This document shows positions 15,424-23,556 of a stretch of 64,000 nucleotides of DNA, in pieces. Made by a program: the position numbers and the translations under genes. Numbering within the stretch: position 1 is the stretch's first letter; each line of letters opens with the position of its first letter. The notes under the pieces were generated by a model, which saw only the letters and a list, made by a program, of their open reading frames with translations, searched no databases and was not told where the DNA came from. The stretch lies in NCBI GenBank assembly GCA_021323695.1, contig JAJPKN010000068.1:1-64000 (forward strand). The letters are read 5' to 3'. The stretch comes from Actinomycetota bacterium (GTDB lineage Bacteria; Actinomycetota; Acidimicrobiia; Acidimicrobiales; Palsa-688).

Positions 15424-15547
15424 TAGGCTGAGGTGGCCTCCTGGGAACGGCCTGACCGTCTTAGCTCAGCGATGCCGCGCGGACGGGCAGCCGGGGCGGT
15501 GACGCCTCCCGCCGGCCAGCCACATAGGACCGAGCACGGAGGGCGAG
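15424..15547 (+). promoter_or_regulatory. Promoter and leader of pyrG
   Basis: TAGGCT at 15424-15429 would place the transcription start near 15436, leaving about 110 nt of leader. This contrasts with the many leaderless genes nearby. The leader begins close to GAGGTGGCCTC, a 4-bp-stem hairpin, and ends in GGAGGGCGAG directly before the TTG start. I see no clear terminator-antiterminator pair, so CTP-dependent attenuation as in Bacillus pyrG is only a possibility. Confidence 0.35.
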
Positions 15548-17329
15548 TTGGCCAAGCACATCTTCGTCACCGGAGGGGTGGCCAGTTCCCTGGGCAAGGG
15601 CCTGACGGCTTCTTCCCTGGGACGGCTGTTGAAGTGCCGTGGCCTACGGGTGACCATGCAGAAGCTGGACCCTTACATAAACGTCGACCCCGGTACCATG
15701 AACCCCTTCGAGCACGGCGAGGTGTTCGTCACCGACGACGGCGGCGAGACCGACTTGGACCTCGGGCACTACGAGCGGTTCATCGACGAGGCGCTCTCAC
15801 GTGACTCCAACGCCACCAGCGGCTCGATCTACCAGGCGGTGATCGCCAAGGAACGCCGGGGCGAGTACCTGGGCCGGACGGTGCAGATGATCCCCCATAT
15901 CACCGACGAGATCAAGCTGCGCATCCGCCGGCTGGCCACCGAGGACGTGGACGTGGTCATAACCGAGGTGGGCGGGACGGTGGGTGACATCGAGATCCTG
16001 CCCTTCTTGGAGGCCATCCGTCAGTTCCGCAAGGACGTGGGCCGCGACAACGTGTGCTACGTGCACGTCACCCTGGTCCCCTACCTGGGGCCTTCGGGCG
16101 AACAGAAGACCAAGCCCACCCAGCACTCGGTCACCGAGCTGCGCAGCCGGGGAGTACAGCCCGACGTGATCATCCTGCGCAGCGACCGGCCTGTCCCGAG
16201 CAGCCTCAAGACCAAGATCTCGTTGCTGTGCGACGTGCCCGAAGAGGCCGTCATCGCCAACGTCGACGCCCCCAACCTCTACGAGATCCCCCTTGCCCTC
16301 CACGAGGAGGGCTTGGACAGCTACGTGTGCCGGCTGCTGCGCTGCGACGGCCAGGGCCCGGGCGACCCCGGGCCAGCCGGTGGCGGTGCTGGCCGCGCCC
16401 CGGTCGTCAGCCGGCACCCTGACCTTTCCCAGTGGGAGGCGCTGGTGCGGCGGGTGGAGGCAGCCAACAAGCCGGTGCGCATCGGCCTCATCGGCAAGTA
16501 CGTGAACCTCCCCGACGCCTACCTGTCGGTGGTGGAGGCGCTCAAGCACGGTGGCTACGCCCACGGGGCCCGAGTCGAGCTCGACTGGGTGCAGGCGGAG
16601 GAAGTGGAGGGCTTGATGGCCGCTGGCCGGCTGCGGGAACTGGACGGCATGGTCGTGCCCGGCGGGTTCGGGGAACGAGGGGTGGAGGGCATGGTCGCCG
16701 CCGTGGGCTATGCCCGCGAGCAGGACGTCCCCTGCCTGGGGATCTGCCTCGGGTTGCAGGTCATGGTCATCGAGTTCGCCCGCAACGTCGCCGGCCTGGC
16801 CCAGGCCAACTCCCGGGAGTTCGCCCCTACCGCCCCCCACCTGGTGATCGACCTCATGGACGACCAGCGCGAGGTGGTGTCGTCCAGCAACTACGGGGGC
16901 ACCATGCGCCTGGGGACCTACCCGGCCAAGCTGGCCCCAGGGAGCCAGATGGCGGCCATCTACGGCCAGGAGCTGGTGTTCGACCGCCACCGCCACCGTT
17001 ACGAGGTCAACCCTCGCTACCGCAGCCGGCTGGAACAGGCCGGCCTGGTGTGCTCGGGCGAGTCCCCCGACGGCCGGCTGGTGGAAATGATCGAGCTGCC
17101 CGGCCACCCCCTGTGGGTCGGTACCCAGGCCCACCCGGAGTTCAAGAGCCGCCCTGACCGGCCCCACCCGCTGTTCCGGGCCCTGGTGGGTGCTTCCCTG
17201 GCCAGGGCCGAGGGACGCCTGCCCCACCTGATCGACCCCGAGTCGTTGGGGCCGGGTGAGCCCGGCCCGCTGGGTGCAACAGAGCCCCGGGAACGCTCGG
17301 GCGCCAAGGAGCCGGGATATGCCTTCTGA
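15548..17329 (+). CDS. pyrG: CTP synthase
   Basis: 593 residues. The N-terminal synthetase domain begins [20 protein letters not shown] and holds the P-loop, [20 protein letters not shown] and the GDIE ([16 protein letters not shown]). The C-terminal class I glutaminase has the GICLGLQ cysteine, and HPEF supplies His and Glu. It converts UTP to CTP using ATP and glutamine. The start is TTG 15548 with GGAGGGCGAG just upstream, and the protein begins at the usual family start. A Gly/Pro-rich linker ([16 protein letters not shown]) between domains and a C-terminal tail of about 30 residues are extra. The tail overlaps the next gene by 11 nt. Confidence 0.97.
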   Translation: MAKHIFVTGGVASSLGKGLTASSLGRLLKCRGLRVTMQKLDPYINVDPGTMNPFEHGEVFVTDDGGETDLDLGHYERFIDEALSRDSNATSGSIYQAVIAKERRGEYLGRTVQMIPHITDEIKLRIRRLATEDVDVVITEVGGTVGDIEILPFLEAIRQFRKDVGRDNVCYVHVTLVPYLGPSGEQKTKPTQHSVTELRSRGVQPDVIILRSDRPVPSSLKTKISLLCDVPEEAVIANVDAPNLYEIPLALHEEGLDSYVCRLLRCDGQGPGDPGPAGGGAGRAPVVSRHPDLSQWEALVRRVEAANKPVRIGLIGKYVNLPDAYLSVVEALKHGGYAHGARVELDWVQAEEVEGLMAAGRLRELDGMVVPGGFGERGVEGMVAAVGYAREQDVPCLGICLGLQVMVIEFARNVAGLAQANSREFAPTAPHLVIDLMDDQREVVSSSNYGGTMRLGTYPAKLAPGSQMAAIYGQELVFDRHRHRYEVNPRYRSRLEQAGLVCSGESPDGRLVEMIELPGHPLWVGTQAHPEFKSRPDRPHPLFRALVGASLARAEGRLPHLIDPESLGPGEPGPLGATEPRERSGAKEPGYAF

Positions 17330-17882
17330 GCTCCAGCCGGCGGCGTTCCGCAAGCTGGGCGAGCGGACCGTCCACCGAGGTGGGCTGGTCAGCGTCGCCG
17401 TCGGGACGTTCGAGTCCCCCGACGGCCAGCGTTTCGAGCGCGACATAGTCCACCACCCCGGGGCGGTCGTGATCGTGCCCTACGACGAGCGAAGGGGCGA
17501 GGTCGTCTTCGTCCGCCAGTACCGGGCGGCGCTGGACCAGGCGCTGCTCGAGGTACCGGCGGGCAAGCGGGACGTGGCCGGCGAAGCCCCCGAGCTGACA
17601 GCCCAGCGGGAGCTGGCTGAGGAGACAGGGCTCCAAGCCCGCAGCTGGCAGCTGGTGGGCCGCTTTTACAACTCCCCCGGTTTCTCCGACGAAGAGTCGT
17701 GGTGCTACCTGGCCCGGGACCTAAGCGAGGTGCCCGACGAGCGCCACGGTATAGAGGAGCAGCACATGACCGTTGAGCGCTGGCCGCTGGCCCAGGTGGG
17801 GGAACTGGTGCGCTCCGGGCAGGTGACCGACGCCAAGACGATCGCCGGGCTGTTCCTGGCGAGGGAGGCCCTGGCTGGCTGA
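17319..17882 (+). CDS. Nudix hydrolase (ADP-ribose pyrophosphatase type)
   Basis: 187 residues. The Nudix helix is [28 protein letters not shown], with the REL-EE-G core intact but one residue more than usual between the first Gly and the first Glu. The flanking FNSPGF-like element ([20 protein letters not shown]) is typical of ADP-ribose pyrophosphatases. It would hydrolyse ADP-ribose or related nucleoside diphosphates. ATG 17319 lies 11 nt inside the end of pyrG behind GGAG, so it is translationally coupled. The same pyrG-Nudix order occurs in M. tuberculosis (Rv1699-Rv1700). Confidence 0.92.
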   Translation: MPSELQPAAFRKLGERTVHRGGLVSVAVGTFESPDGQRFERDIVHHPGAVVIVPYDERRGEVVFVRQYRAALDQALLEVPAGKRDVAGEAPELTAQRELAEETGLQARSWQLVGRFYNSPGFSDEESWCYLARDLSEVPDERHGIEEQHMTVERWPLAQVGELVRSGQVTDAKTIAGLFLAREALAG

Positions 17883-17940
17883 GGCGGGCGCCTCGGGGAC
17901 GCCGAGCACTGGCCCAGGAGGGGAAAGGGGTGGCCGGGTC

Positions 17941-18906
17941 TTGGCTCCCGGGGGTCCCAGGCGGCCCCGGGCCGGTCGGCCGCTGCCCCTTCCAGCCGAG
18001 GAGCTGCTCAGCTGGCTGGCGGTGGAAAAGGGCCGCAGCCCCAACACCCTGGCCGCCTACCGCCGGGACCTGAGCGCCTATGCCGCCTGGTTGGCGGGGC
18101 AGGGGGCGGAGCTGGCCGGGGTGGACGAGGGGATTGTCACCGGCTACGTCGCCCACCTGGAGGCCTCGGGGCGTGCCCCCTCGTCGGTGGCCCGGGCGTT
18201 GGTGGCGGTACGGTTGCTGCACCGCTTCCTCCGGGACGAAGGCCTGGCCGCCACCGACCCGGGCACCGCCGTGCGGCCCCCGCCGGTGCCCAAGGGCCTC
18301 CCCAAGGCCCTGACCGAGGACGAGGTGTCGTCGCTGCTCGCTGCCGTCACCGGCAACGGGCCGCGGGAACGCCGGGACCGGGCGGTGCTCGAGGTCCTGT
18401 ACGGCACCGGGGTCAGGGTCTCGGAGCTGACGGGGTTGTCCATGGCCGACCTGGCCCTGGACCAGCGGCTGGTGCGGGTCTACGGCAAGGGCAACAAGGA
18501 GAGGCTGGTCCCCCTGGGCCGCTACGCCCGCCAGGCGCTGGACGAATGGACCGGACCGGGCGGGCGCGAGGCGCTGGTGCCGAGGCGACGGGCACGGCGG
18601 GCCGACGCGGACGCCGTTTTCCTCAATGCCCGGGGGCAACGCCTGACCCGCCAGGGCGTCGACCTCATCGTGAGGCACTATGCCCGCCGGGCCGGCCTCG
18701 GCGGCCGGGTCTCGGCCCACGTCCTGCGCCACAGCTGCGCCACCCACCTGCTCGACCACGGGGCCGACATCCGGGTGGTCCAGGAGCTGCTGGGCCACGC
18801 GTCGATCGCGACCACACAGGTCTACACCAAGGTCTCGGCCGAACGGCTCCGAGCGGCCTACGAGGCCGCCCACCCCCGGGCCCGCCTGGGGAGCCCGGGG
18901 AGGTAG
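17941..18906 (+). CDS. xerD: Tyrosine recombinase XerD
   Basis: 321 residues. The N-terminal SAM-like DNA-binding domain (LSWLAVEKGRSPNTLAAYRR) is followed by the catalytic domain with Arg in YGTGVRVSELTGL, Lys in VYGKGNKERLVPL, His and Arg in HVLRHSCATHLL, the second His in LGHASIATTQ, and the nucleophile Tyr in VYTKVSAERL. With XerC it resolves chromosome dimers at dif. No standard ATG or GTG opens the frame. TTG 17941 is the likely start, close behind the Nudix gene. The order matches Rv1701 of M. tuberculosis. The second recombinase is not in this window. Confidence 0.93.
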   Translation: MAPGGPRRPRAGRPLPLPAEELLSWLAVEKGRSPNTLAAYRRDLSAYAAWLAGQGAELAGVDEGIVTGYVAHLEASGRAPSSVARALVAVRLLHRFLRDEGLAATDPGTAVRPPPVPKGLPKALTEDEVSSLLAAVTGNGPRERRDRAVLEVLYGTGVRVSELTGLSMADLALDQRLVRVYGKGNKERLVPLGRYARQALDEWTGPGGREALVPRRRARRADADAVFLNARGQRLTRQGVDLIVRHYARRAGLGGRVSAHVLRHSCATHLLDHGADIRVVQELLGHASIATTQVYTKVSAERLRAAYEAAHPRARLGSPGR

Positions 18907-19013
18907 GCCCGGGCCACAGGCCCGCCACCCCGGGCTCGCCGGGGCGACGGGTGACCAGGCAGAGGTACCCAGGCTTCCCTCGTAACTTCCTCACGAGCCG
19001 CCTCGGCAGCGGC

Positions 19014-19019
19014 TACACT
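19014..19019 (+). promoter_or_regulatory. TACACT -10 element of the dksA-like gene
   Basis: TACACT lies 8 nt before ATG 19028 and is identical to the element before GTG 11469. The distance places transcription start at or next to the start codon, so the message is probably leaderless. Confidence 0.5.
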
Positions 19020-19027
19020 GCGGGCCG

Positions 19028-19363
19028 ATGGAAGCCGACACCATGTCCGCTCTGCGGGAAGAGCTGGAGGCCGAGCGCGCCTCGCTGCGCCGGGAGCTGG
19101 AGGAGCTCGGCTATGGCAGCGAGGGCCTCAAGTACGACCCCAACTTTGCGGACTCGAGCCAGGTGACGGCGGAGCGCGGTGAGACAGAAGCCCTGGCGAC
19201 GACGCTCACGACCAACCTGATCGAGGTGGAGCGGGCGCTGGCCAAGTTCGACCAGGGCACCTATGGCCTGTGCGAAGGCTGCAAGGGGGAGATCGCCCCG
19301 GCTCGCTTGGAGGCCATGCCCGCGGCGCGCTATTGCATCAGCTGCGCGGCCAAGCGCCGCTAG
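19028..19363 (+). CDS. DksA/TraR family C4 zinc-finger protein
   Basis: 111 residues. A helical N-terminal half (REELEAERASLRRELEELGY) is followed by FADSSQVTAERGETEALATT and the finger CEGC (about 88-91) with CISC (about 103-106). Glycine and acidic residues at the tip of the coiled coil fit a secondary-channel RNA polymerase binder, but whether it acts like E. coli DksA with ppGpp is not known for actinobacterial members. ATG 19028 follows TACACT by 8 nt; an in-frame ATG at 19043 is the alternative. It converges with trpS. Confidence 0.88.
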   Translation: MEADTMSALREELEAERASLRRELEELGYGSEGLKYDPNFADSSQVTAERGETEALATTLTTNLIEVERALAKFDQGTYGLCEGCKGEIAPARLEAMPAARYCISCAAKRR

Positions 19364-19405
19364 CGACGCCGAGGCCGGCCGCAGCCCCGGCGGGCGGCCG
19401 GGGCC

Positions 19406-19488
19406 CTGGCGGGCGGTCTTGGCCCTAGCCCTGGCGGGCGGTCTTGGCCCTAGCCCTGGCGGGCGGTCTTGGCCCTAGCCCTGGCGGG
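19406..19488. repeat. 25-bp tandem repeat between dksA-like gene and trpS
   Basis: Three perfect copies at 19406, 19431 and 19456 and a partial fourth at 19481. The unit begins CTGGCGGGCGGTCTTGGCCC. The third copy contains the trpS stop codon (minus strand, 19475-19477), so the repeat spreads into the coding end. It lies between two convergent genes, where it could also serve in termination, although no T-tract is present. Confidence 0.9.
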
Positions 19489-20485
19489 GCAGCAGCCCGA
19501 TCGCCTGGCGGGCACGGGCCAGGGTGCGGCTCGCCACCTCCCTTGCCCGTTCGGCCCCCGTGGCCAGGACGCTGCGGACCACGCCGGGGTCCTCGCTCAG
19601 CTCCCGGTAGCGCTTCTGGACCGGCTCCAGGGTAGCTATGACGGCTTGGGCGGTGTCGGACTTGAGCCGGCCGTAGCTCTGGTAGCTGGAGGCGACCTCC
19701 TCGGGCTGGCGGCCGGTGAGCGCCGCCAGCAGCTCCACCAGGTTGGAGACGCCTGGCTTGTGCTCGGGGTCCCAGCGCACCGCACCGGGGCCAGGCGGGT
19801 CGGTGTCGGTGACCGCCCGCTTCAGCTTGTGCTCGACGGTCTTGGGGTCGTCCAGGAGGAACACAGTGCCGGCGGGGGACCCCGCCGTCTTGGACATCTT
19901 GCGCCTGGGGTCCTGCAGGTCCATGATGCGGGCACCCTTGCCCGGGGGAGCTATGGCGGCCTCGGGGACGGTGAAGGTCTGGCCGTAGCGGGTGTTCCAA
20001 CGCTGGGCCAGCACCCGGGTCAGCTCAAGGTGCTGGCGCTGGTCGTCGCCTACGGGGACCAGGTTGGCGTCGTAGAGCAAGATGTCTGCGGCCATGAGGA
20101 CCGGGTAGGCGAACAGCCCGACCCGGGCGGAGCCCTCGCCCCCTCGGGCCGCCTTGTCCTTGAACTGGGTCATGCGGGCCAGCTCGCCCATGCTGGCGGT
20201 GCACTCGAGCAGCCAGGCCAGCTCCGCGTGCTCAGGCACGTGGCTCTGGACGAACAGGGTGCAACGCCCGGGGTCGAGCCCGGCCGCCAGCAGCAGTGTG
20301 GCCATGGTGGTGGTCGCCCGGGTGAGCTCCGCCGGGTCGCCGGCGACGGTCAGGGCGTGCAGGTCGACCACGCAGTAGTAGGCGTCGTGGGCGTCTTGGA
20401 ACTCGACCCACCAGCGCAAGGCGCCCAGGTAATTGCCCAGGTGAGGTGCCGCGGTAGGCTGGATGCCGGAAAGGACGGTGGCCAC
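19475..20485 (-). CDS. trpS: Tryptophan--tRNA ligase
   Basis: 336 residues. Class I synthetase: the nucleotide-binding motif is PHLGNYLGAL (HIGH equivalent) after LSGIQPTAAP; GMSMGxLxRMTQFKDK is represented by ASMGELARMTQFKDKA; DLQDPRRKMSKT carries the KMSKS loop. It charges tRNA-Trp with tryptophan. On the minus strand TACCCT (20497-20492) is 6 nt before GTG 20485, so I prefer this as a leaderless start. Twelve more codons back to GTG 20521 are open but read through a promoter-like region. The 3' end runs into a 25-bp tandem repeat. Confidence 0.95.
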   Translation of the reverse strand: MATVLSGIQPTAAPHLGNYLGALRWWVEFQDAHDAYYCVVDLHALTVAGDPAELTRATTTMATLLLAAGLDPGRCTLFVQSHVPEHAELAWLLECTASMGELARMTQFKDKAARGGEGSARVGLFAYPVLMAADILLYDANLVPVGDDQRQHLELTRVLAQRWNTRYGQTFTVPEAAIAPPGKGARIMDLQDPRRKMSKTAGSPAGTVFLLDDPKTVEHKLKRAVTDTDPPGPGAVRWDPEHKPGVSNLVELLAALTGRQPEEVASSYQSYGRLKSDTAQAVIATLEPVQKRYRELSEDPGVVRSVLATGAERAREVASRTLARARQAIGLLPRQG

Positions 20486-20524
20486 GCCAAGAGGGTAGTT
20501 CCCCAGCCCCACCCGCCTCACGGC

Positions 20525-20640
20525 GGCTCGCTACGCAGCGGCTTGCGTGTCGTCGGCTCCCTCCGCGGTGGCTCGTCCCAGGGCGGCTCGCTCCGCGGCC
20601 GTTGGCTCCACGAGGCTCGCTCAGAGCGGTCCCCCAGTGG
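20525..20640. repeat. Degenerate 30-bp tandem repeat between trpS and scpA
   Basis: About three and a half units begin at 20525, 20555, 20585 and 20614. They share GGCTCGCTCCGCGG at the head, with diverged tails, and unit lengths are 30, 30 and 29 bp. The repeat fills the divergent intergenic region upstream of both promoters. Function unknown. Confidence 0.65.
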
Positions 20641-20670
20641 TGGCCCGCCCCGCCGGTAGGCTCGGGGACC

Positions 20671-21471
20671 ATGGCCTACCAGGTGAGCACGCCGGTGTTC
20701 GAGGGCCCGTTCGACCTGCTCCTCCACCTGGTCACCAAGCAGGAGGTCGACATCTGGGAGCTGTCGCTGTCGGCGATCGTGGACCAGTACGTGGCCGCCC
20801 TCGAACAGCTGCCGGCACTGGACCTGTCTGTCGCCACCGAGTTCCTGCTCATCGCTGCCGTCTTGTTGGAGCTGAAGGCGCGCCGCCTGCTGCCCGAGCC
20901 CGGCCCGGACGCCTCCGAGGAGGACCTGGCTCTGTGGGAGGAGCGGGACCTGCTGCTGGCCCGGCTCCTGGAGTGCAAGACCTTCAAGGACGCGTCGGTG
21001 GCCATGTCCCAGCTCATGGACCGCGCTTGGCTCTCCCAGCCCCGGCGGGCAGGCATGGAGGAACGCTTCGCCGCCCTGGCCCCCGACCCGCTGGCCGGGC
21101 TCACAGCGCAGCAGCTGCAAGAGGCGGCCCGGCGGGCGCTGGCCCCCAAGCCAGTGCCCCGGGTCAACACCGACCACGTGGCGCCGGTGCGGGCCAGCGT
21201 GGCCGAAACCCTGCAGGTGCTGGTCGAGGCCCTGCCCGCCCAGGGCCAGACCACCTTCCGCAAGCTCACCACCGGGCTCGGCAACCGCCTGGAGGTGATC
21301 GTCTACTTCCTCGCCCTGCTCGAGCTGTACAAGCGTGGCCTGGTGGAGCTGGACCAGGCCGGCAGGCTGGCGGAGCTGCACGTCACCTGGACCGGAGGGG
21401 CCGAGCTGGCCACCGCCGCTGCGGTCGTGGCGGGGGCAGGAGCGGGCCAAGCCGAGGAGTACGAGGGCTGA
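20671..21471 (+). CDS. scpA: Segregation and condensation protein ScpA
   Basis: 266 residues. The N-terminal kleisin motif is VFEGPFDLLLHLVTKQEVDIWELSLSAIVDQYV, followed by FLLIAAVLLELKARRLLP and an acidic stretch. The C-terminal winged helix (VIVYFLALLELYKRGLVELDQ) contacts the Smc head. With ScpB and Smc it forms the bacterial condensin that compacts chromosomes. TAGGCT (20657-20662) is 8 nt before ATG 20671, a leaderless arrangement. scpB follows in the same operon after 41 nt. Earlier in-frame codons from 20602 belong to the promoter and are rejected. Confidence 0.95.
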   Translation: MAYQVSTPVFEGPFDLLLHLVTKQEVDIWELSLSAIVDQYVAALEQLPALDLSVATEFLLIAAVLLELKARRLLPEPGPDASEEDLALWEERDLLLARLLECKTFKDASVAMSQLMDRAWLSQPRRAGMEERFAALAPDPLAGLTAQQLQEAARRALAPKPVPRVNTDHVAPVRASVAETLQVLVEALPAQGQTTFRKLTTGLGNRLEVIVYFLALLELYKRGLVELDQAGRLAELHVTWTGGAELATAAAVVAGAGAGQAEEYEG

Positions 21472-21512
21472 ACGACGGGGACGGCGATGGGCCGGGCGAC
21501 TGGGGGAGCGAG

Positions 21513-22106
21513 GTGACCGAGATGGCCTCCATGGCCGAAGGCCGGAGCGAACTGGACGCCCGCCGGGCGGTGGAGGCCGTGCTGATGGTGGCCGAGTCCC
21601 CGGTCGAGGTAGGGATGCTGGCACAGCTGCTGGAGATGGCGCCGGCCCGGGTGGAAGCGTTGTGCGCGGCCCTGGCTGAGTCCTACCGGGCCGAGCAGCG
21701 GGGGTTCGTGCTGGCCAAGGTGGCGGGCGGCTACCGGTTCCAGAGCCACCCGGACCTGGCCCCTTACATAGAGCGGTTCGTGCTGGAGGGCCAGAACCCA
21801 CGGCTGTCGGGGGCGGCCCTGGAGACGCTGGCCATCGTCGCCTACAAGCAGCCCATTTCCCGGGCCCAGGTGGCGAGCATCCGCGGCGTCAACTCGGACG
21901 GGGTGCTGCGGACGCTGTGCCAGCGTGGCTATGTCACCGAGGTGGCCCGCGACCCCGGCCCCGGCCAGGCCGTGCTGTACGGCACGACCCCGTTGCTCCT
22001 CGAACGCCTGGGGCTCGACCGCATCGAGGACCTGCCGCCCCTGGGGGGCTTCGTGCCCGGCCCCGAGGTCATGGAGGCCCTGGAGCAGGGCCTGCGCCCG
22101 GGCTGA
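21513..22106 (+). CDS. scpB: Segregation and condensation protein ScpB
   Basis: 197 residues. Two winged-helix domains are visible. The second has the conserved LSGAALETLAIVAYKQPISR followed by AQVASIRGVNSDGVLRTLCQRG and LYGTTPLLLERLGL. It dimerises and binds ScpA in the Smc complex. The GTG at 21513 follows GGGGAG with short spacing; ATG 21522 and 21531 are in-frame alternatives. It lies 41 nt after scpA on the same strand. Confidence 0.94.
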   Translation: MTEMASMAEGRSELDARRAVEAVLMVAESPVEVGMLAQLLEMAPARVEALCAALAESYRAEQRGFVLAKVAGGYRFQSHPDLAPYIERFVLEGQNPRLSGAALETLAIVAYKQPISRAQVASIRGVNSDGVLRTLCQRGYVTEVARDPGPGQAVLYGTTPLLLERLGLDRIEDLPPLGGFVPGPEVMEALEQGLRPG

Positions 22107-22161
22107 GCTTGGGCCTGGCCGGCCCGGTGGTGGCTGGGGCCAGGGCGGCTAGCCTGGGAGC

Positions 22162-22464
22162 GTGCCGAACGTGCTGGTCTCGGCCCAAGATGACGGGAGC
22201 TACCTGGTCAAGGTCCGCGATGGCCGGGTGGAGACGAGCCATGTGGTGGCGGTACCGCCTGGCTGGGGGGCGGTGCTGGGCGTCCCGGGCGCGTCCGGCG
22301 ACGAGCTCGTGCGCGCCTCGTTCGCCTTCCTGCTCGAACGAGAGCCGGGGACCTCGGTCCTGCCCCGCTTCAGCCTCGAAGTGATCGAGCGGTACTTCCC
22401 CGAGTACCGTGCCGAGGTGCTCCGTTACCTGAGCCCTGACCAGCGCCACCTGCGCCCGGGGTGA
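22162..22464 (+). CDS. Conserved 100-residue protein of unknown function
   Basis: The sequence opens MPNVLVSAQDDGSYLVKVRD and carries ELVRASFAFLLEREP and a C-terminal FSLEVIERYFPEYRAEVLRYL, a pattern I recall from small actinobacterial proteins of unknown role. GTG 22162 is preceded by TAGCCT with a 6-nt gap, so it has its own leaderless promoter although it follows scpB. No membrane segment or metal motif is seen. Confidence 0.75.
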   Translation: MPNVLVSAQDDGSYLVKVRDGRVETSHVVAVPPGWGAVLGVPGASGDELVRASFAFLLEREPGTSVLPRFSLEVIERYFPEYRAEVLRYLSPDQRHLRPG

Positions 22465-22506
22465 TGCTGGGTGCCGACGGGGAGAAGGTCGACCTGGGAC
22501 CGGCAC

Positions 22507-22689
22507 GTGGCCGAGGCGCACCTGGCTCTGTACCGCCGCTACCGCCCCGCGCGCTTCGAGGAGCTGGCGGGCCAGGGCCACGTGGCCCTCGCCTTGCGCC
22601 GGGCGGTGGCCGAGGGTAGGGCAGCCCACGCCTACCTTTTCAGCGGCCCGCGGGGCACGGGCAAGACCTCGGCAGCGCCGCCGAGCTGA
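22507..22689 (+). pseudogene. dnaX 5' fragment, first piece (DNA polymerase III gamma/tau N-terminus)
   Basis: The frame gives [40 protein letters not shown] and [15 protein letters not shown], the unmistakable N-terminus of DnaX up to the Walker A lysine. After 22678 the frame leaves homology and stops at 22689. The same reading resumes after the toxin-antitoxin insert at 23557 with a 75-bp overlap. GTG 22507 is a plausible start. The complete, essential dnaX must be elsewhere in the genome. Confidence 0.85.
22604..22678 (+). repeat. 75-bp direct repeat, left copy (dnaX P-loop segment)
   Basis: Bases 22604-22678 are identical to 23557-23631, with an offset of 953 bp. The segment covers the dnaX Walker A region. 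Removing one copy plus the intervening 878 bp restores a continuous dnaX frame up to about 23755. Confidence 0.95.
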
Positions 22690-22754
22690 GGGCGGATCGG
22701 GCTGAGGCCACCAGGACGACCGTCGTGGCGCAGGAGAACCTCGCGAAGAAGCCT

Positions 22755-22779
22755 CGTATGCTAGCATTGCTAGCATACG
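22755..22779 (+). promoter_or_regulatory. 25-bp perfect palindrome, operator/promoter of fitAB
   Basis: Arms CGTATGCTAGCA and TGCTAGCATACG are exact reverse complements around a single T. The palindrome ends where the GGAGG ribosome site (22779-22783) of the antitoxin gene begins, and it contains two TAGCAT hexamers (22762 and 22771) able to act as -10. Palindromic TGCTAGCA-type sites at the promoter are typical for FitA/VapB autoregulation. It is the cleanest operator in the window. Confidence 0.8.
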
Positions 22780-22788
22780 GAGGTGGCG

Positions 22789-23031
22789 ATGGCGTCGATC
22801 AGCATCAGGGGCCTCGACGACGAGGTGCGAGAGCGCTTGCGGGCCCGAGCGGCAGAGCATGGCCGCTCAATGGAGGCAGAAGCCCGGGCCATTCTGACCG
22901 AGGTTGTGATTGGGCCGAGCGAGCGCGGGCTCGCCCAGGCGTTACGGGCACGCTTCAGCGGACTTGGTGGGGTCGTCCTCCAGTTGCCGAGGCGCAGTGA
23001 GCCGCCCCGCGCTGCGGACTTCTTCGGGTGA
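22789..23031 (+). CDS. FitA-like ribbon-helix-helix antitoxin
   Basis: 80 residues. The N-terminal MASISIRGLDDEVRERLRAR followed by AAEHGRSMEAEARAILTEVV is a FitA/Arc-type ribbon-helix-helix that dimerises on palindromic DNA. The C-terminal LGGVVLQLPRRSEPPRAADF is the toxin-binding tail with Arg residues able to plug the PIN active site. ATG 22789 sits 5 nt after GGAGG; a GTG two codons earlier is less likely. The stop overlaps the toxin start as GTGA. Confidence 0.9.
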   Translation: MASISIRGLDDEVRERLRARAAEHGRSMEAEARAILTEVVIGPSERGLAQALRARFSGLGGVVLQLPRRSEPPRAADFFG

Positions 23032-23480
23032 GCATTTCTCACCGGCACCGCTCGGCGGTAATCGTCTTAGACACCAACGTTATCTCCGAGCTCATGCGAC
23101 CTTCCCCGGCCAGGGCAGTAGTGGGGTGGGTCGACGAGCAGGAGCCCACAGCGCTCCATACCACTGCTATAAGCGTGGCCGAGGTGGGCTACGGTTTGCT
23201 CCGCTTGCCCGACGGGCAAAGGCGGAACGCCCTGGTGGCGGCAGCCAACGCCGTGTTTGCCGACTACGCCGACCGCGTCCTGTCTTTCGACGCCAGTGCC
23301 GCTCAGCACTATGGAGAGATCGTCGTCGCTCGCGAGCGTGCCGGGCGGCCGATCGCTGGCTTCGACGCCCAGATCGCGGCTATCTGCCGGGCCCACGGCG
23401 CCGTGCTCGCGACCCGCAATACCTCCGACTTCGACGGGCTCGGCCTTACGCTGATCCAGCCCTGGGGCACCTCGGCCTGA
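23028..23480 (+). CDS. FitB/VapC-like PIN domain ribonuclease toxin
   Basis: 150 residues. The PIN domain is complete: first acidic cluster VIVLDTNVISELMRP, Glu in ISVAEVGYGLLRL, Asp in IAGFDAQIAAICRAHGA and the final Asp in TRNTSDFDGLGL. Such toxins cleave tRNA or other RNA when freed from the antitoxin. The GTG start overlaps the antitoxin stop, so synthesis is coupled with antitoxin made first. All four acidic positions are present, so the toxin should be active. Confidence 0.92.
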   Translation: MSISHRHRSAVIVLDTNVISELMRPSPARAVVGWVDEQEPTALHTTAISVAEVGYGLLRLPDGQRRNALVAAANAVFADYADRVLSFDASAAQHYGEIVVARERAGRPIAGFDAQIAAICRAHGAVLATRNTSDFDGLGLTLIQPWGTSA

Positions 23481-23556
23481 GCCCATGTGGACGTGGTGAG
23501 CGACCGGGGCCGGGCCGGGGACGACCCTGTCCTCGCCGAGGCGCTCACGCTGTGAA

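Noticed and set aside
15430-15547. CTP-sensing attenuator in the pyrG leader
   Set aside because: I looked for paired terminator and antiterminator stems and a run of early G, and found only a 4-bp hairpin.
20547-21512. Long N-terminal extension in frame with scpB
   Set aside because: It overlaps all of scpA in another frame and has no protein character; the GTG at 21513 is sufficient.
22679-23556. Insertion sequence inside dnaX
   Set aside because: No transposase and no terminal inverted repeats; only the fitAB pair is encoded, and the direct repeats are 75 bp long.
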